A stretch of 64,000 nucleotides of DNA from Heterobasidion occidentale (taxonomy: Eukaryota > Basidiomycota > Agaricomycetes > Russulales > Bondarzewiaceae): NCBI GenBank assembly GCA_039111635.1, contig JBCAQO010000014.1, positions 1,860,001 to 1,924,000 on the forward strand, in the 5' to 3' direction. A program made the translations under genes and the position numbers. The notes beneath the pieces were generated by a model. It saw nothing but the letters and a program-made list of their open reading frames with translations, had not been told where the DNA came from and searched no databases. This document shows positions 33,201-45,282 of the stretch, one piece after another; the first letter of the stretch is position 1; the number at the start of each line of letters is the position of its first letter.

Positions 33201-34513
33201 CCTGTTGCGAGAGTACTGCACCTGTAGCAAAATCAGAGGCATCGCATTCGATGCGGAATGGCTGTTCCGTATCCGGCATGATTAGTACAGGTGACTCGGT
33301 GAATGCCTTCCTAAGCTGTTGGAAGGCCTGCTCGCATCCTGGGGTCCATACCCAGGCGTGTTCCTTCTGTGTTAACTCGAATAGCGGTCGTGCTACTTTC
33401 GAGTAATCCTTTATAAATCTGCGATAAAAATTGCAGAATCCAAGGAAGGACTGTACTTCCTTGACGCGAGTGGGCGTCGGCCACTGCGCGATTCCTTCTA
33501 CCTTGACTGGATCCATTTCCAGGTGTCCATGCGATATGACGTACCCCAAGTACGTCAGTTTGTTCTTGTGGAAATGGCATTTCGATGGCTGCAGGTAGAG
33601 ATCGTTGTCCTTCAATATTTGGAGGACCTGCCGTACGATTCGGATGTGTTCTTCCATGGTCTTGGTGAATACCAAGATATCGTCCATGTAGATCGCAACC
33701 TTCCCCGAGTAGATGAGGTCCTTGAAGAGCGAGTTCATCATGGTTTGGAAGGTGGCCGGCGAGTTCGTTAATCCGAAGTACATGACGAGGGGTTCGTACA
33801 TTCCTAGATTCGTTAGGAATGCCGCCTTGTGAATATCCTTCTCAAACATCTTTATGTTGTTGAAACCTGTGTCAACATCCATAAGCGAGAGGTATTCCGC
33901 ATCCTTGAGTAGGTCTAAAAGTTCCTGGATTATCGGCAGGGGGTACTTGTTCTTCACGGTTATTTCGTTTAACCGTCGATAATCCATGACTGGCCGCAAT
34001 TTTCCGTTCTTCTTTTTGACGAAAAAGAAGGGTGATGCGATGTGTGACTTGGATTCCCTGATGAATCCCTTGCCAGATTTTCCTCTATAATTTCTTGAGC
34101 TCGGCCTGTTCGATAGGACTTAGACTGTAGAGTTTGGGGCGTAACGAGTGTTCCATGCCCTCCTTGATGTCAATATGATGGTCCCATGGTCTTTCCGGTG
34201 GGAGCCGTCCTTTGGGTCGTCCGGTGAATACTTCTTTGTAGTCCCAGTATTCCTTTGGTACGATTTCCTCGAATGATAACTCCGGCTTTCCCTTTGCGGC
34301 TTCTTCCGCTAAGCGCTGTGAGTTAGTATGCTTGGTCTGTTTCTTTGGTTCCGGCCCGAGCGGGTCTTCGCGCTTGCCCCTAGGTTGCGACTTATCCTTG
34401 AATTCTTTGCGCGCGCCCCAAGGCTGCGACTGATTTTCCTTGTCTTCACGCGTGCCCCTAGGCCGCGATTTGTCTTCGCGCGTACCCCAAGGTCGCGACT
34501 TTTCTTCGCGCAT
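30039..34513 (-). pseudogene. Pol of element 2 (RT-RH-IN-chromodomain plus long tail)
   Basis: RT has VAIYMDDILVF. RNase H has ECDASDFATGAVLSQQAKDG and WTDHKNLEWF. Integrase has the HHCC motif (RHHDNRTAGHPG...CAICQSTKN) and a DDE core; one base is missing near 31998 in the YHPQTDG motif, separating 33999-31960 from 31963-30821. The chromodomain (about 31350-31250) has LQYLVKWKGYPESDNSWES. After it come helical repeats of about 33 residues (TSAGKKLLDAGLTVKQAETT, TSAGKKLLGAGLTVKQAETA, HPIGKKLLATGATVAHIRAS). A fourth, KLGRRLLATGATPAEIRLGL, is in the next frame (30863-30039), implying a frame change near 30830. A QMTKGLAW stretch matches the pol end of element 3 (QTNRGLAW). 34513-34085 encodes the PR-RT linker in another frame. 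Confidence 0.85.
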
Positions 34514-34530
34514 GCCCCAAGGCTGCGACT
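34375..34530 (-). repeat. Coding minisatellite in the element 2 PR-RT linker
   Basis: Around five imperfect 24-36 bp units encode variants of SRPWGTREDK (also SRPRGTREDK, SQPWGARKEF, SQPRGKRED). The corresponding linker of elements 3a and 3b lacks this array, so it is an element 2 expansion that kept a reading frame. Confidence 0.7.
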
Positions 34531-34672
34531 GGGTTTCGGCTCTGTGGATGTCTACTCCTTCCTCGGAGTCGTTGTATAGTTCCAGTGCTTCTAGAGCTCC
34601 CGTTTCTAGGTACCTGACGAGGTATACTCCATCTTCGTCTTAGGTTCGTGGGAGGATAGTGCGGGCTTGCCG

Positions 34673-36048
34673 CTACCGTCTTCCGTTGCATCTTCTTCGG
34701 CCCATGTGGGGGCTTCCATTTGTTTTGCCCCGAGCGCGAAGATGCGCATTCAACCTTCGGGTTGTGAACCCCGGATCTTTAGGTATTGTCCGCGGATGTG
34801 GTACTGTGGTGTTTCCCACTTTCCGGCCTGTCCTAGGTATTCCCGCCTTTTGTGATGGGATGCTGTAGTCCCGGCGCTGATAGCCCTCGGCCTCTATCCT
34901 GTTCTCCTCGAGGGTGGGGAATATCGTTTTCTTCCTGAAGGCTCTTTTGGCCTTGACCGGCCCTCCTTGTATTAGACAGGAGGGTGGGCATCTCGTGAGG
35001 TGCAGCCCGTAGGCATGCCAGTTGACTTCTGGGTTGTGCTTTAACAACCAGTCGGTTCCTAGAATCACGTCCTCCTTTCCTATGTCCGAGACAAATAGTA
35101 AGGTTCGTTCCTGGTGCGTTCCGCGATTTTCTCCGTGAATGCGAACGCCTATGTTTACCCGTGCGGTAATGTTTCCTAGTGATTCTCCTCCCACATGATT
35201 TATGGGGATGGGTTGAGTGGGGATGGTCGCAACTCGATGTTTCTCTACGAACCGGCGATTAATGAAGTTGCCGGTTGCTCCACTGTCGATTAACGCAGTG
35301 GTTCTTGCCGTCCTATTGAGTCCTATGAGATCTATCTCAATTCGAAGTGATGGTGCCCCTGTTTTTACAATCTGAGAGATCGAAGAGATCGAGATGGCTG
35401 GTCTGGGATCTTCTTCGACTTCTACTTCTTCACATAAGTGTGCGATTGGCGAGAACCGATTGCTTGTCGGAATAGGCGTTGGCTGGCGCCTATCTGAGAT
35501 CTGTTCCAAGAGATGCTGTATCTCCGAAGCTTCCGTGAGCTTCTTTTCCTGGTATCGGTTCCGTTCTGGGGTTCCTTGCATCCTTTCCCATAGGGTTTTC
35601 TTCGGCTTCTTGTTCCTTCGGTTTGGGCAGTTCCTTGCCCAGTGTCCTGGTTCACTGCAACTAAAACAAATGTCGTTGTCAGTACCTTCGCGCTTCCTTT
35701 TCCTTCCCTGGTATGGCGATAGGATTGGTCTGTAAGCTTCTTGAAAAGCTTCTTCTTCCATTGACTCCGCGTGCTTCCCTGTTTGAGTTATTAGATCTTC
35801 AAAACGATCTGGTACTCCGTCCTGAAGGACTCGCACGGCGAGTTCTTTCTTGAGTCCTCTCAGGTAGTATTTCTTTTTGAGTTGGTCGTCTGCTCTGGCT
35901 AGGAGGGCGACCGCCCGAATCTCTGCGTGTACTGGACCCAATTTCTGTTTCCTTGAGTGACTTTCAGTAGTCGGTCTGGTACGCTGGGCAGTCGAAAGGC
36001 TTTGTCCGGGGGTTCCGGTTCCGGGGCTTGGCGGTACTCATCTTCGCT
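34673..36048 (-). pseudogene. Gag remnant fused in frame to protease, element 2
   Basis: 35941-34673 encodes the C-terminal half of Gag (YYLRGLKKELAVRVL), a CCHC knuckle CFSCSEPGHWARNC (about 35665) and an aspartic protease (TALIDSGATGNFI near 35290; IGKEDVILGTDWLLKHNPEV). Gag appears to begin at MSTAKPRNRNPRTKPFD near 36036, but the N-terminal capsid part seen in elements 3a/3b is missing or out of frame, so an internal deletion is likely. Confidence 0.75.
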
Positions 36049-36341
36049 GGCTGGGCGAAGGTTGGAGTAGTGGGGCGTGATCCGGATAGAGATGGGGAAC
36101 GTAACGTATCCGTCCCTTTCGAGTAGGTATCGATATGGAGGATGATGGAGAGTAGCGGTCTGAACAAACTGTCGGTGATTTGGTTAAGCGCACTGCTAAT
36201 GACCTCGGGTGGTTCTGCTACAAGGTGATGGAGAGTGTGTGCGTTCGGCGTAAATCGCCTTCGTGTAAATGGAAGGTGATGACGCCGACGATCTCGGTAT
36301 TTGGGGAGGGTAGTCCGTCCAGAGTGAGGCAGGGGCAGGTG

Positions 36342-36353
36342 AGCTCGTTCAAG
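36342..36353 (-). other. Self-complementary primer-binding site of element 2
   Basis: Minus-strand CTTGAACGAGCT directly follows the upstream LTR. Its last 10 bases complement AGCTCGTTCA at 36826-36817, about 33 nt after the LTR TATA box (36859-36851). Confidence 0.7.
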
Positions 36354-37159
36354 TGTTAGGACCTGGTCTTTGCACGTGATGTGCCAGGAGGCTCCTGAGT
36401 TCACTGAGGGACGTGCCAAATCCAAGTACGTCCGATGAAGGCACCAGCGGCTACTTGAGTGCGTAATTCGGGATGTACGAGGGATTCGTGATGGTATCGC
36501 GTCTCCAGGAATGCACAAAGGTTTTCCCACAGATGTGCGGGTACGACCTGATGCGGACCTGGATGGCTGTAGATTTGCTGCCCACTAAAGTCGAGATAGA
36601 ATACTGCTAGTCCTGTGTAGAACTCAGCCAGTATTGAGATGACGACTGAGTGGTTGAGGATGACGATAGAGAGAAGCGCAGGGCAAGTTAAACCAATGCT
36701 CAAGCAGATGTTCTATTGACAATCAAGAGTCTGGCCTATTGGCAAAGACTATGATATAGCAGAGGTATGGCTAGTACCAAGGGGTCAAGAGTAAGAACAG
36801 TGGGGAGTAACAAAGGTGAACGAGCTGGCGATACAGGTATCTGGCTCGTTCTATATATACGCGATCCGCTTTAGGGCAAGATCTACAGAAGGTCTGTGCT
36901 CAAGGCACCAAATAGAAGTAAACGATCAACGATCGGAATGATGTAATCTATGATGCGATCAAGGAAGCATGATGCAATCAATGATGTCAGTGATGTAACT
37001 GATCGTTAACTCAGGAACGAAAGATACGATAAGATACTCAATGTCTTGTTGGTGAAGTCAAGGGTTGGTCACCGGGTATAGGTCATATCCGTTGGTCATA
37101 GACCGCGTGTCATATGATCAGGTGATCATATATCATGTGTTATGAGCCGGCTCTTAACA
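36354..37159 (-). repeat. 5' LTR of element 2, with an internal reading frame
   Basis: 806 bp. Contains the TATATATAG promoter (36859-36851) and RNA start region. An ATG-less 100-codon frame (36703-36401) includes EFYTGLAVFYLDFSG and VVPAHLWENLCAFLE. The same pattern (FYTGLA..., VPPHHREDLEDHLLNLFE) is encoded in the LTRs of element 3, although the LTR DNA is otherwise different. Confidence 0.85.
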
Positions 37160-37796
37160 GTGGCTCGGTATTTCATATGATGTGGACAGACATTGGTGCC
37201 CCAGTACTATAGTTAGATTGATGACGCATCTTCGCTTACGGATCTCGATTGTTGACTTCGGTACCTGAGAAGCGCACAGACCAGATCGCGATCCTGCCCT
37301 AGATACTTATTTGTATAAATGGCCGAGATGAGCTTCTAAGAAGCTCAGCTCATTCACCTGTAATACACTTGATCTCTGCACTGCACCCGGCGTCTAGCTA
37401 TCTTCCTAGCTCACGCTTCGTGATCTCTGTCAGATCTGAGAACTTCTTTACACGGTCTGACGAAGCACTGGACTCGTCTCCCTTCCCTCCCCTCCCTCTA
37501 CTCATCCGCTTCTATACCGGGCTAGCTGCCTTCCGCGTTCTCAGTTGGACACCCCCTCGTGTCATCTGTTGGACAGGAGAAGATCATCCGGTTCCTCCTC
37601 ATCATCAAGAAGACCTCGAAGATCACCTTCTCAATCTCTTCGAGAACAAAGCCGACAGCGACCCCGAGTTCCTCGAAAGAGCCCAAAGACGATCCATCGT
37701 CTTCATCCATTGGAGTCTACGACTGTACGAACCAGTGGGGTTTAGCCTAGGGACCCCTTTGTGCATCGGTGCACGTGATAGGTCTCCGACCTAACA
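37160..37796 (+). repeat. Left LTR of element 3a, 5'-truncated
   Basis: Matches 57764-58401 nearly base for base. It includes a TATA-like GTATAAATGG and the 37369-37794 reading frame related to the LTR frame of 3b. Confidence 0.85.
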
Positions 37797-37808
37797 CTTG
37801 AACGAGCT
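37797..37808 (+). other. Self-complementary primer-binding site of element 3a
   Basis: CTTGAACGAGCT; the last 10 bases complement AGCTCGTTCA, which in the intact LTR (57951-57960) lies 33 nt after TATAAATAG (57918). Confidence 0.7.
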
Positions 37809-37827
37809 CTTTTATCCCTACCCTATT

Positions 37828-38448
37828 TGTTACGAACTGCTCGTTCAGTAACCCAAGAGTATCAGGTTCTTCCCTAGGTCGCACAATGGACTGAGTGGTG
37901 GACGAAGTCTCGACTGTATCGGGCGTTGATACAGGAGGGAATAGTGATTGGCTCTACGAATCCTGTATGTGTAGATACAGGGGAACGAAGAGGTTCGTAT
38001 TTGAAGATACGAATGAACGAAAGAGAATAGACTGAAGATCCTCAGCCTATTCTATGGGCCTTATATACTGTATAGGGTATAGGGTAAGAGTCCGTGTGCT
38101 TCTCCAGGTTTCCATCCTAGGAGAGCTGTGGTCGCCGTCTCTCTCAGCCGGTGCCTACTCTTGTACTTCTCCAGTCGCGCTGATCCATCATGGTGCGACG
38201 AGGTGCTTACCCGTAAGCCCTAAGCCCATGGCATGTGAATACGCCTCTCATTACTGTGTGAACTCTGTGAGCCTCATGTCCCTCCAATATAGCCTTTACC
38301 GATGTCTTGAAGAACCATTGGTCTCGTCGGCTCCTAAGGACATGCCGAATACCTTGATGTACGCTCCGTAGTGGAGCCGCCTAGCATGTGATGCTTGATC
38401 CATCGGTTAGACCGGCCGCAAAGGGCCCCGATCGGTCAAGTCATAACA
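37828..38448 (-). repeat. Solo LTR of the element-1 family
   Basis: 621 bp, inverted relative to 18069-18658, with TGTTACGAAC...GTCATAACA ends. Flanked by a perfect 5-bp target duplication CTATT (37823-37827 and 38449-38453). The empty site is seen in 3b at about 47568 (CTCTATTCAAGCTGG). Product of LTR-LTR recombination. Confidence 0.92.
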
Positions 38449-38453
38449 CTATT

Positions 38454-39745
38454 CAAAGCTGGATCCCCAACAGCGACAGCTCTTTCTCTCATCAGTCAAC
38501 AACATTCTAGCAATCGCCAACAGGGTAAACCTAGCGGCGACCCCAGCAGCGACTCCTCAAGGAAGAATAAACAACCCCGGAGCTATAGAAGTCGCAAGAC
38601 ATCGAAACCCAGGAAAGGTTTATTCAGGGATAGCCACACTTAGGCTACAACAAGCACCCAAAGTCTTTATAGACCTCAATAAAACTGGATATAGATTTTC
38701 CGGGATTTGCTTCATCAACGAACCAAAGACACCGTTCACCCTCATGGACAACGGAGAGCCCGACGTCATCAGAGCAAGGAACTGCGTCGAGATACACGAC
38801 GGAAGACCAGACGATTTCCCCGTTGCCATTATCCCCGATCTCAGAAGAACCATCGCAAGGAATATTGACGCAGACAGAATCAGAGCAGAACTCATCAAGA
38901 CCAAGGAGAATAGAGACCACGTCTCAATCCTCATCCACTGGACCTTCTCCTCAACCTAGGAAGACACACTGGAAGCCCCTAACTCTCCGCCAGTCTGAAC
39001 AGAAATTTAAGGGATCTTTTTTATTGTCATAAGAGGAGAGTTCGCCCACAAAACTTATCATCTCCGAACCCTCATCTCGGGACACACATTCTCCGAGATC
39101 ATCCAACTCATCGACCAAATTGATATTTCCATCAACGAAATGATCAAAAGGGACCCAGACTTACAAGAAGCATTACAAGCTGGAAGAAGACAGGCAGTAC
39201 CCTTCTTCTTCAAAGAATAAAGAACAACGGATGAAGTCGCAGCGGGATACCCTCCTGGTTACAGAACAGACCTAGCAGAAGTCTACGGAGATTTACCCGA
39301 AGACGTCGACAAGGATCAACTTTATTACGACGAGAGGAAACAACACTTCTACTATGCGGGAATCCTCACCGGATTCTTCCAACAACAAGGCAAGAGCGAA
39401 TACAAATACGCGGCTTGGGGGGGAGAGACCGTCCACGCAGGACCCGACCTACACCTTGTTAAGGTCGAGGACTACGTCGCAAGAAAGACCTTCGACAAGC
39501 CTGAATCACCGACAAATCGGCATCGTGACTCGCCAAGACCGCACATATATACTCTACCCAGAGAAACAGCCAGTGGAAGTCGAATCTCTAGAAGAAACAC
39601 TCCCGCTACATCCCCCTTACAGGAGACCACTCCCGAAGAAGACTTCCGAGCCCCAACACCGGAGTTTGTCCCCGAACCGGAGTATTTTGAAACACCAAGT
39701 GGAAATCCGGAACCACCTAACGATCCAGAGTCCCCGCCCGATACA
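38454..39745 (+). CDS. Pre-Gag coding region of element 3a with two conserved stops
   Basis: The frame of gag continues upstream of its ATG for more than 1.2 kb, interrupted only by TAG 38957-38959 and TAA 39218-39220, at the same two places as in 3b. Segments include GYRFSGICFINEPKTPFTL and HVSILIHWTFSST, then FSEIIQLIDQIDISINEMIK. After TAA an uninterrupted run leads into gag. The first two segments have related ends (IHWTF, FFFKE) and resemble the LTR-encoded frame ending IHWSL. No family recognised. Confidence 0.55.
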
Positions 39746-40765
39746 ATGTCGGCAGATACTGGAAGTAATGAGTCCAAGGGACCAGCTATGGCCAAACCCA
39801 CCACCTTCAGTGGAAACAGGAAACGAACCGAGCAATTCCTCCATGAAATCGACCTGATGTTCCTGGCCAGGAAGAAGGATTATGCGAATGAATTCGCCAA
39901 AATCGCTTACGCGCTATCGTATATGAAGGAAGGCTCAGCGGGGATATGGGCAAGGAACTTCACTCAGGCTAAAAACACACTGAAGGATTGGCACAAATAC
40001 ACTTGGGCAGACACGGTCGGCTTCACATCCGTCCGCAAAAAGATAGCCACCGATTTCGAGGAGTTCAACAAAGAAGCTGATGCTCGTGACAAACTGGCCC
40101 GAGTCAATCAGGGAAAGGAATCGTTTAACACCTACCTTCAGCTGTTTGAACAGCTCGCGGCGCTTGCCGGTGTAGACGGAGAAACCAAGAAAACCCATTT
40201 CCTGCGAGGACTCAAGTGGGAGTTGGCAAAAGGAATTTATGAAGATCCCTCTGCAGACGGAACATGGGAAGAACTAGTCAAGAAAGCCAAAAAACACGAA
40301 AGAATGCGCATCGCAAGGGACCGAGCATACGACCTCCGAAAGGGCAAATTCCAAATTTACACTCCGCGTACCTTTTACGACAAAAGGGCACCCCCACGGA
40401 ACAACAGAGAGCCCCAATACGAACCTATGGACGTAGACACAGCGGAAATGGAGGCCGATGCTGTCCGAACTCGCTTCAAGAAGCTTACCCCAGTGGAGAG
40501 AGATCGACTTGCCAAAGAAGGCAAGTGCTTCTTTTGCAAGAAACCCGGGCACATGGCGCGCAATTGTCCGTCTCGACCCAAGAGAAGATTCCAGCCCCCC
40601 CGTCGCAAACCAGTGTGCGAAGCAGAAATGGACAAAGGACAATTCGACGATGAAGACGTCGAGGAAGGAAAGAACAGAGTCAACCACATCCGCCAAATGA
40701 TGATGGGACTCAGCATGGAAGAAATCGAGGAAGTTCGAGCCTTTAGCGACTCGAAGAATTTTTAA
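39746..40765 (+). CDS. Gag of element 3a
   Basis: 339 residues, intact from ATG 39746. The capsid-like core (TEQFLHEIDLMFLARKKDY; KKTHFLRGLKWELAKGIYED) is followed by an acidic linker and one CCHC knuckle CFFCKKPGHMARNC (about 40531-40572). The C-terminus is acidic (QFDDEDVEEGKN). It forms the particle and binds RNA. The upstream in-frame sequence may add an N-terminal extension. 3b carries the same protein with frame breaks. Confidence 0.9.
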   Translation: MSADTGSNESKGPAMAKPTTFSGNRKRTEQFLHEIDLMFLARKKDYANEFAKIAYALSYMKEGSAGIWARNFTQAKNTLKDWHKYTWADTVGFTSVRKKIATDFEEFNKEADARDKLARVNQGKESFNTYLQLFEQLAALAGVDGETKKTHFLRGLKWELAKGIYEDPSADGTWEELVKKAKKHERMRIARDRAYDLRKGKFQIYTPRTFYDKRAPPRNNREPQYEPMDVDTAEMEADAVRTRFKKLTPVERDRLAKEGKCFFCKKPGHMARNCPSRPKRRFQPPRRKPVCEAEMDKGQFDDEDVEEGKNRVNHIRQMMMGLSMEEIEEVRAFSDSKNF

Positions 40766-40788
40766 AGCCTCTCCCATGGGCAGCGGAT

Positions 40789-43700
40789 GTGGAGAGTAGG
40801 ATTCTTGCAGGAAATTGGTACGCTCCTCTGGCCAGTAAAGATGCTGACCAAGAGCATGGACATCCAGATGTATTATATCTTTCGGAAATGAAATCACATG
40901 GTGCACCATCACTCCGACTCGAGACAATGCTCATAGGCAAGAACAGAAAAGCTGCTACACAGGCATTGGTGGACAGTGGAGCCACCGGAATCTTCATGCA
41001 CCCTCGCTTCGTAGAAGCGCATCGAATCACTACACATAAAACCCCCGCCCCTATCCCAGTTAGTACGGTCCAGAACACTGAGTTCAAAGGAGGACCCATT
41101 ACCAGATTCGCCAACCTCAAATTACAGGTTCTAGGTGAAAAAGGGGGGTCGCATACAGAATCAGCAAGATTCTACATCGCGGAAATAGGAAAAGAGGACG
41201 TCATTCTAGGAACCGACTGGTTATTAGAACATAACCCAGAAGTCGACTGGCATGCCTACGGGCTATACTTTACCAGATGCCCGCCCTCCTGCCAGATAAA
41301 AGGAGGACCGGTAAAAGCTAAAAGAGCTACGAGAAAACCAGGACGTCCTAAACCAAGCATACGGCTCATGGAAACAGTACCGCAAATGGGCGACTACTCA
41401 ATACCAGTGCAAAAGCCGGGAAAGCAGTACCAGGCCGGAAGTGGGAAACACCACAGTACCACATCCGCGGACAATACCTACAAGTCCGGAGTTCACAACT
41501 CGAAGGTTGAATGCCGAACGTCTGAAGGCCCGAACCAGAAAATATAAGGTTCCGACATGGGCTGAAGAAGACGTTCCGGAGGACGGTGACGGACTTCCGG
41601 CACTTCCCTCCAAGGATCTTGAAGAAGATGGAGTCTATCTCGTTAGATGCCTGGATACGGGAACATTACAGGCACTGGAACTATACAACGACTCCGAAGA
41701 AGGTGTCGATATACATCGCGCCGAAACCACGGAACTTCCATACGCCAACATACCGGCTCAGGGAAGCAAACCTGCCAAAGCACCGACAGGGAAACAAACA
41801 AAGCACACTAACTCGCAAAGACTTGCAGAAGAAGCTGCTAAAGGGAAACCCGAACTATCCTTCGAAGAAATAGTGCCGAAGGAATACTGGAATTATAGGA
41901 AGGTTTTCGAAGGTCGACCAAAGGGACAGCTACCGCTCTCTCGACCTTGGGATCACAAAATAGAGATCAAGGAAGGAATGGATCACTCGCTCAAACCCAA
42001 ATTATACAGTCTTAGCCCAGGCAAGCAAGTGGAACTCAAGAAATTCATAGACGAAAACCTCCAGAAAGGATTCATCAGAGAATCCAAATCACATATGGCA
42101 TCCCCATTCTTCTTCATCAAGAAAAAGAACGGGAAACTACGACCAGTAATGGATTATCGCAAACTCAATGAAATAACAATCAAAAACAAGTACCCTTTGC
42201 CGATTATTCAAGAATTACTGGACCTTCTAGCCGAAGCCGTATACTTTTCACTAATGGATGTCGATACAGGATATAACAACGTACGCATGAAAGAAGGAAG
42301 CGAGAAACTAGCCACGTTCGTCACCAATTTAGGAATGTACGAACCTCTGGTGATGTTCTTTGGATTAACCAACTCGCCGGCAACATTCCAAACTATGATG
42401 AACGCCCTCTTCAAAGACCTCATCTACGCCGGATTAGTGGCAATCTATATGGACGACATCCTAGTATTCTCTAAAACAATGGACGACCACATCAAGACGG
42501 TTCGAAAGGTTTTACAGATCTTACAGGACAACGATCTGTACCTACAACCCTCGAAGTGCCACTTCCATAAAAAGAAAATCGACTATCTCGGATATGTTAT
42601 ATCACATGGACATCTGGAAATGGACCCGATTAAAGTGGCCGGCATTATGGACTGGCCAACCCCTGGAAAAGTCAAGGAAGTGCAATCGTTTTTAGGTTTT
42701 TGCAATTTTTATCGCAGGTTTATCAAAGATTACTCAAAGATAGCACGACCGCTATTTGAGCTAACACAGAAGGAACGCACCTGGGATTGGACACCAGCAT
42801 GCGAAGAAGCGTTTCAAACACTAAAACGAATATTTACAGAATCTCCGGTGCTCGTTATGCCAGACACAAGGAACCCGTTTTGCATTGAATGCGACGCTTC
42901 CGACTTCGCCACCGGAGCAGTCTTATCACAAGTCGCCAAAGATGGAAAATGGCACCCATGTGCTTATATTTCCAAGTCGCTCTCACCAACCGCGAACGCA
43001 ACTACCCAATCTATGATAAAGAATTGCTAGCGGTCGTTCGAGCTTTTGAAGCTTGGCGACACTATTTGAAGGGCGCCGACCACCCGGTAGACGTCTGGAC
43101 GGACCACAAGAACCTCGAATGGTTCCGTTCAAGCCAGAAACTAAACCGTCGACAAGCACGATGGTCACTCTACCTCTCGCGTTTCGACTACAAGTTGACG
43201 CACAAGGCAGGAGTCACTAATAAATCCGACGGTCTGTCACGGCGTCCAGACCATAAAAAGGGGGTGGAATTTGACAATTCAGGCGAAACACTCTTGGAGC
43301 CCAAACTTTTCAATAACACAGAAAAGATCCGAAGACCTTTCGCAGAAATCAATGCCATCAATACAGACAACAGTTGGGACCCTCATCAAATACTTCACAT
43401 TAGGGCAACTGGACGAGGAGGCTTTACCATAATAGACGACGACCTCAGGAAACGAATCATTGAAGAAAATAGGAAAGACGAATGGCTATTAGAAACCCTA
43501 GCCAAGGTTAAAACTTTAGGACCTCGAAACATGAAGAAAGGTTTACAAGAATGGAACGAAGAAGAAGGATTGGTCCTTCACCGAGGAAAGATATATGTCC
43601 CTCGAAACGAACAACTTTGTCAAGATATCATCAAACTAAACCATGACAATCTAGCAGCAGGACATCCAGGACAAAGGGGAACTCTAGCCTTAGTCGGACA

Positions 43701-45282
43701 AGAATTCACTTGGCCAGGAATCTCAAACACAGTTCACCAATATGTGGAAAGATGCGCCATCTGTCAATCCACCAAGAACGACACACATCCTACCATGGTG
43801 CCCCTACAACCAACAGAAATCCCAGATCGACCCTTCGGAACAATAACCATGGATTTTATTACAGATCTACCAGAATCAAACGGATACGACTCGCTACATG
43901 TAGTAACCGATCGATTCACCAAAACTGCAGTAATAACTCCATGCCTGAAAACCATCAACTCTGATGGAACGGCTAAAATCTTGCTAGAAAACACCTGGAG
44001 ACGCTATGGACTGCCAGATAAAATCATATCGGATAGAGGAACTCAATTCGCTTCAAAAGTAGCGCAAGCCCTGCTCAAAGAATTAGGAATCAAATCCGCT
44101 TTAAGCACAGCCTATCACCCACAGACAGACGGTGCTACTGAACGAATGAATCAGGAACTAGAACAATACCTGAGAGCATTTTGCAGCTCTTCACAGGACG
44201 ATTGGGCCGGATTAATTCCCTACACGGAATATGCCCACAACACCCATCAGCACTCAGCCACGCAGAAGTCACCATTTGAACTTCTCCATGGATATCAACC
44301 ACGGGCTTACCCAGCCATCATCGGAAACACGAATGTCCCCACCGCCGACGCTCGCCTCGAAGCTCTGCAACGTGCTAGGAAGGAAGCACAAGCCAGCCTC
44401 AAAATTGCAGCCGAAGCCATGAGGATACAGCACGACCGTTTTGGAACGGACCTGCCACCTTTCAAGAAAGGAGATCAAGTATGGCTCGATGGGAAGAACA
44501 TCCACACCGATCACCCATCAGAGAAACTGAGACCCAAACGCTTTGGGCCATTTGAAATCACTGACACCATAGGAAATGTCAACTTCAGGTTGAAACTGCC
44601 CAACAGCTGGAAGCGCATTCACGACGTTTTCCATGCTAGTCGACTCACGCCCTACAAGGAAAACGAAGTCTATGGCCCGAACTACCCTAAACCGGCTCCG
44701 GACCTGATCGAAGGGCAAGAAGAATTCGAAGTCGAAGCCATTGTCGGAGCTAGGCGCTTCGGACGATGGAAGATCCTGCAGTACCTGATCAAATGGAAGG
44801 GCTACCCGGAATCGGACAACTCTTGGGAAGCCGCGGCAAACGTCACTAACGCACAAGAAGCCATAAAGGACTTCTACCGCCGGCACCCTCGGGCAGTCAA
44901 AGGAATGGAAGCCTCCATTCTGGCCCTGGTGATCGAATTAGAACTCAACAGAGTAGCCAAAGAAGATCAAATCAGAAAGAAGCTCGAGAAGCATCCGATC
45001 GGAAAGAAGCTTCTCACTACAGGATTAGCTATCCCCCAGATCATGGAAGAGATCAACAAACGAATGACGCAGCTAAAGAGGCCGCCCCTGGTTCCTCGAT
45101 CAAAAGTGCCACCACTGACGATCAACGATCGAGAAGCGCAGCCAAAGAAGCCCAATATAGACTCGTCTCAATCAAAGCTGCAGCAGAAGCGATCGGACAA
45201 CTCTAATTGGCGGACTCAAGCATACCAGGAGCTACAAAAGCAGACCAACCGAGGATTGGCATGGCCAGGCAAACAACTATGA
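40789..45282 (+). pseudogene. Pol of element 3a (PR-RT-RH-IN-chromodomain)
   Basis: Nearly complete. Protease has ALVDSGATGIFMHPRFVEAH (40960s) and IGKEDVILGTDWLLEHNPEV. RT-RH is 41441-43030 with VAIYMDDILVF and ECDASDFATGAVLSQVAKDG. RH end, integrase and chromodomain are in 42889-45282, with YHPQTDGATERMNQELEQYL and LQYLIKWKGYPESDNSWEA. The C-terminal helix HPIGKKLLTTGLAIPQIMEE is a single copy of the motif repeated in element 2. There are two frame changes. Near 41420-41440 single A bases are missing relative to 3b. Near 42995 two bases (CG) are extra relative to 3b. Without these, pol would be one frame. Confidence 0.88.

Larger units (their letters stand above)
28245..37159 (-). mobile_element. 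Element 2: chromodomain Ty3/gypsy retrotransposon
   Basis: Encoded on the minus strand: upstream LTR 37159-36354, priming site, truncated Gag, protease, RT-RH-IN-chromodomain, an extra ORF, polypurine tract, downstream LTR 29066-28245. The LTRs share ends (TGTTAAGAGCC... on the minus strand) and promoter but differ in a U3 segment. The 5-bp flanks (AGTAG at 28240, GTGGC at 37160) do not match. Its right LTR replaces the first ~205 bp of element 3a's LTR. Confidence 0.88.

Noticed and set aside
37183..37796. Left LTR of 3a as an independent gene (frame 37369-37794)
   Set aside because: It is the same LTR-internal frame as in the other element 3 LTRs; treated there.
39389..40927. Long minus-strand ORFs antisense to gag (40274-40927, 49389-50042)
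   Set aside because: Mirror shadows of the conserved gag coding strand, without motifs.
40765..41547. Programmed frameshift between protease and RT in element 3
   Set aside because: The frame change position differs between 3a and 3b and is explained by single missing bases in A runs.
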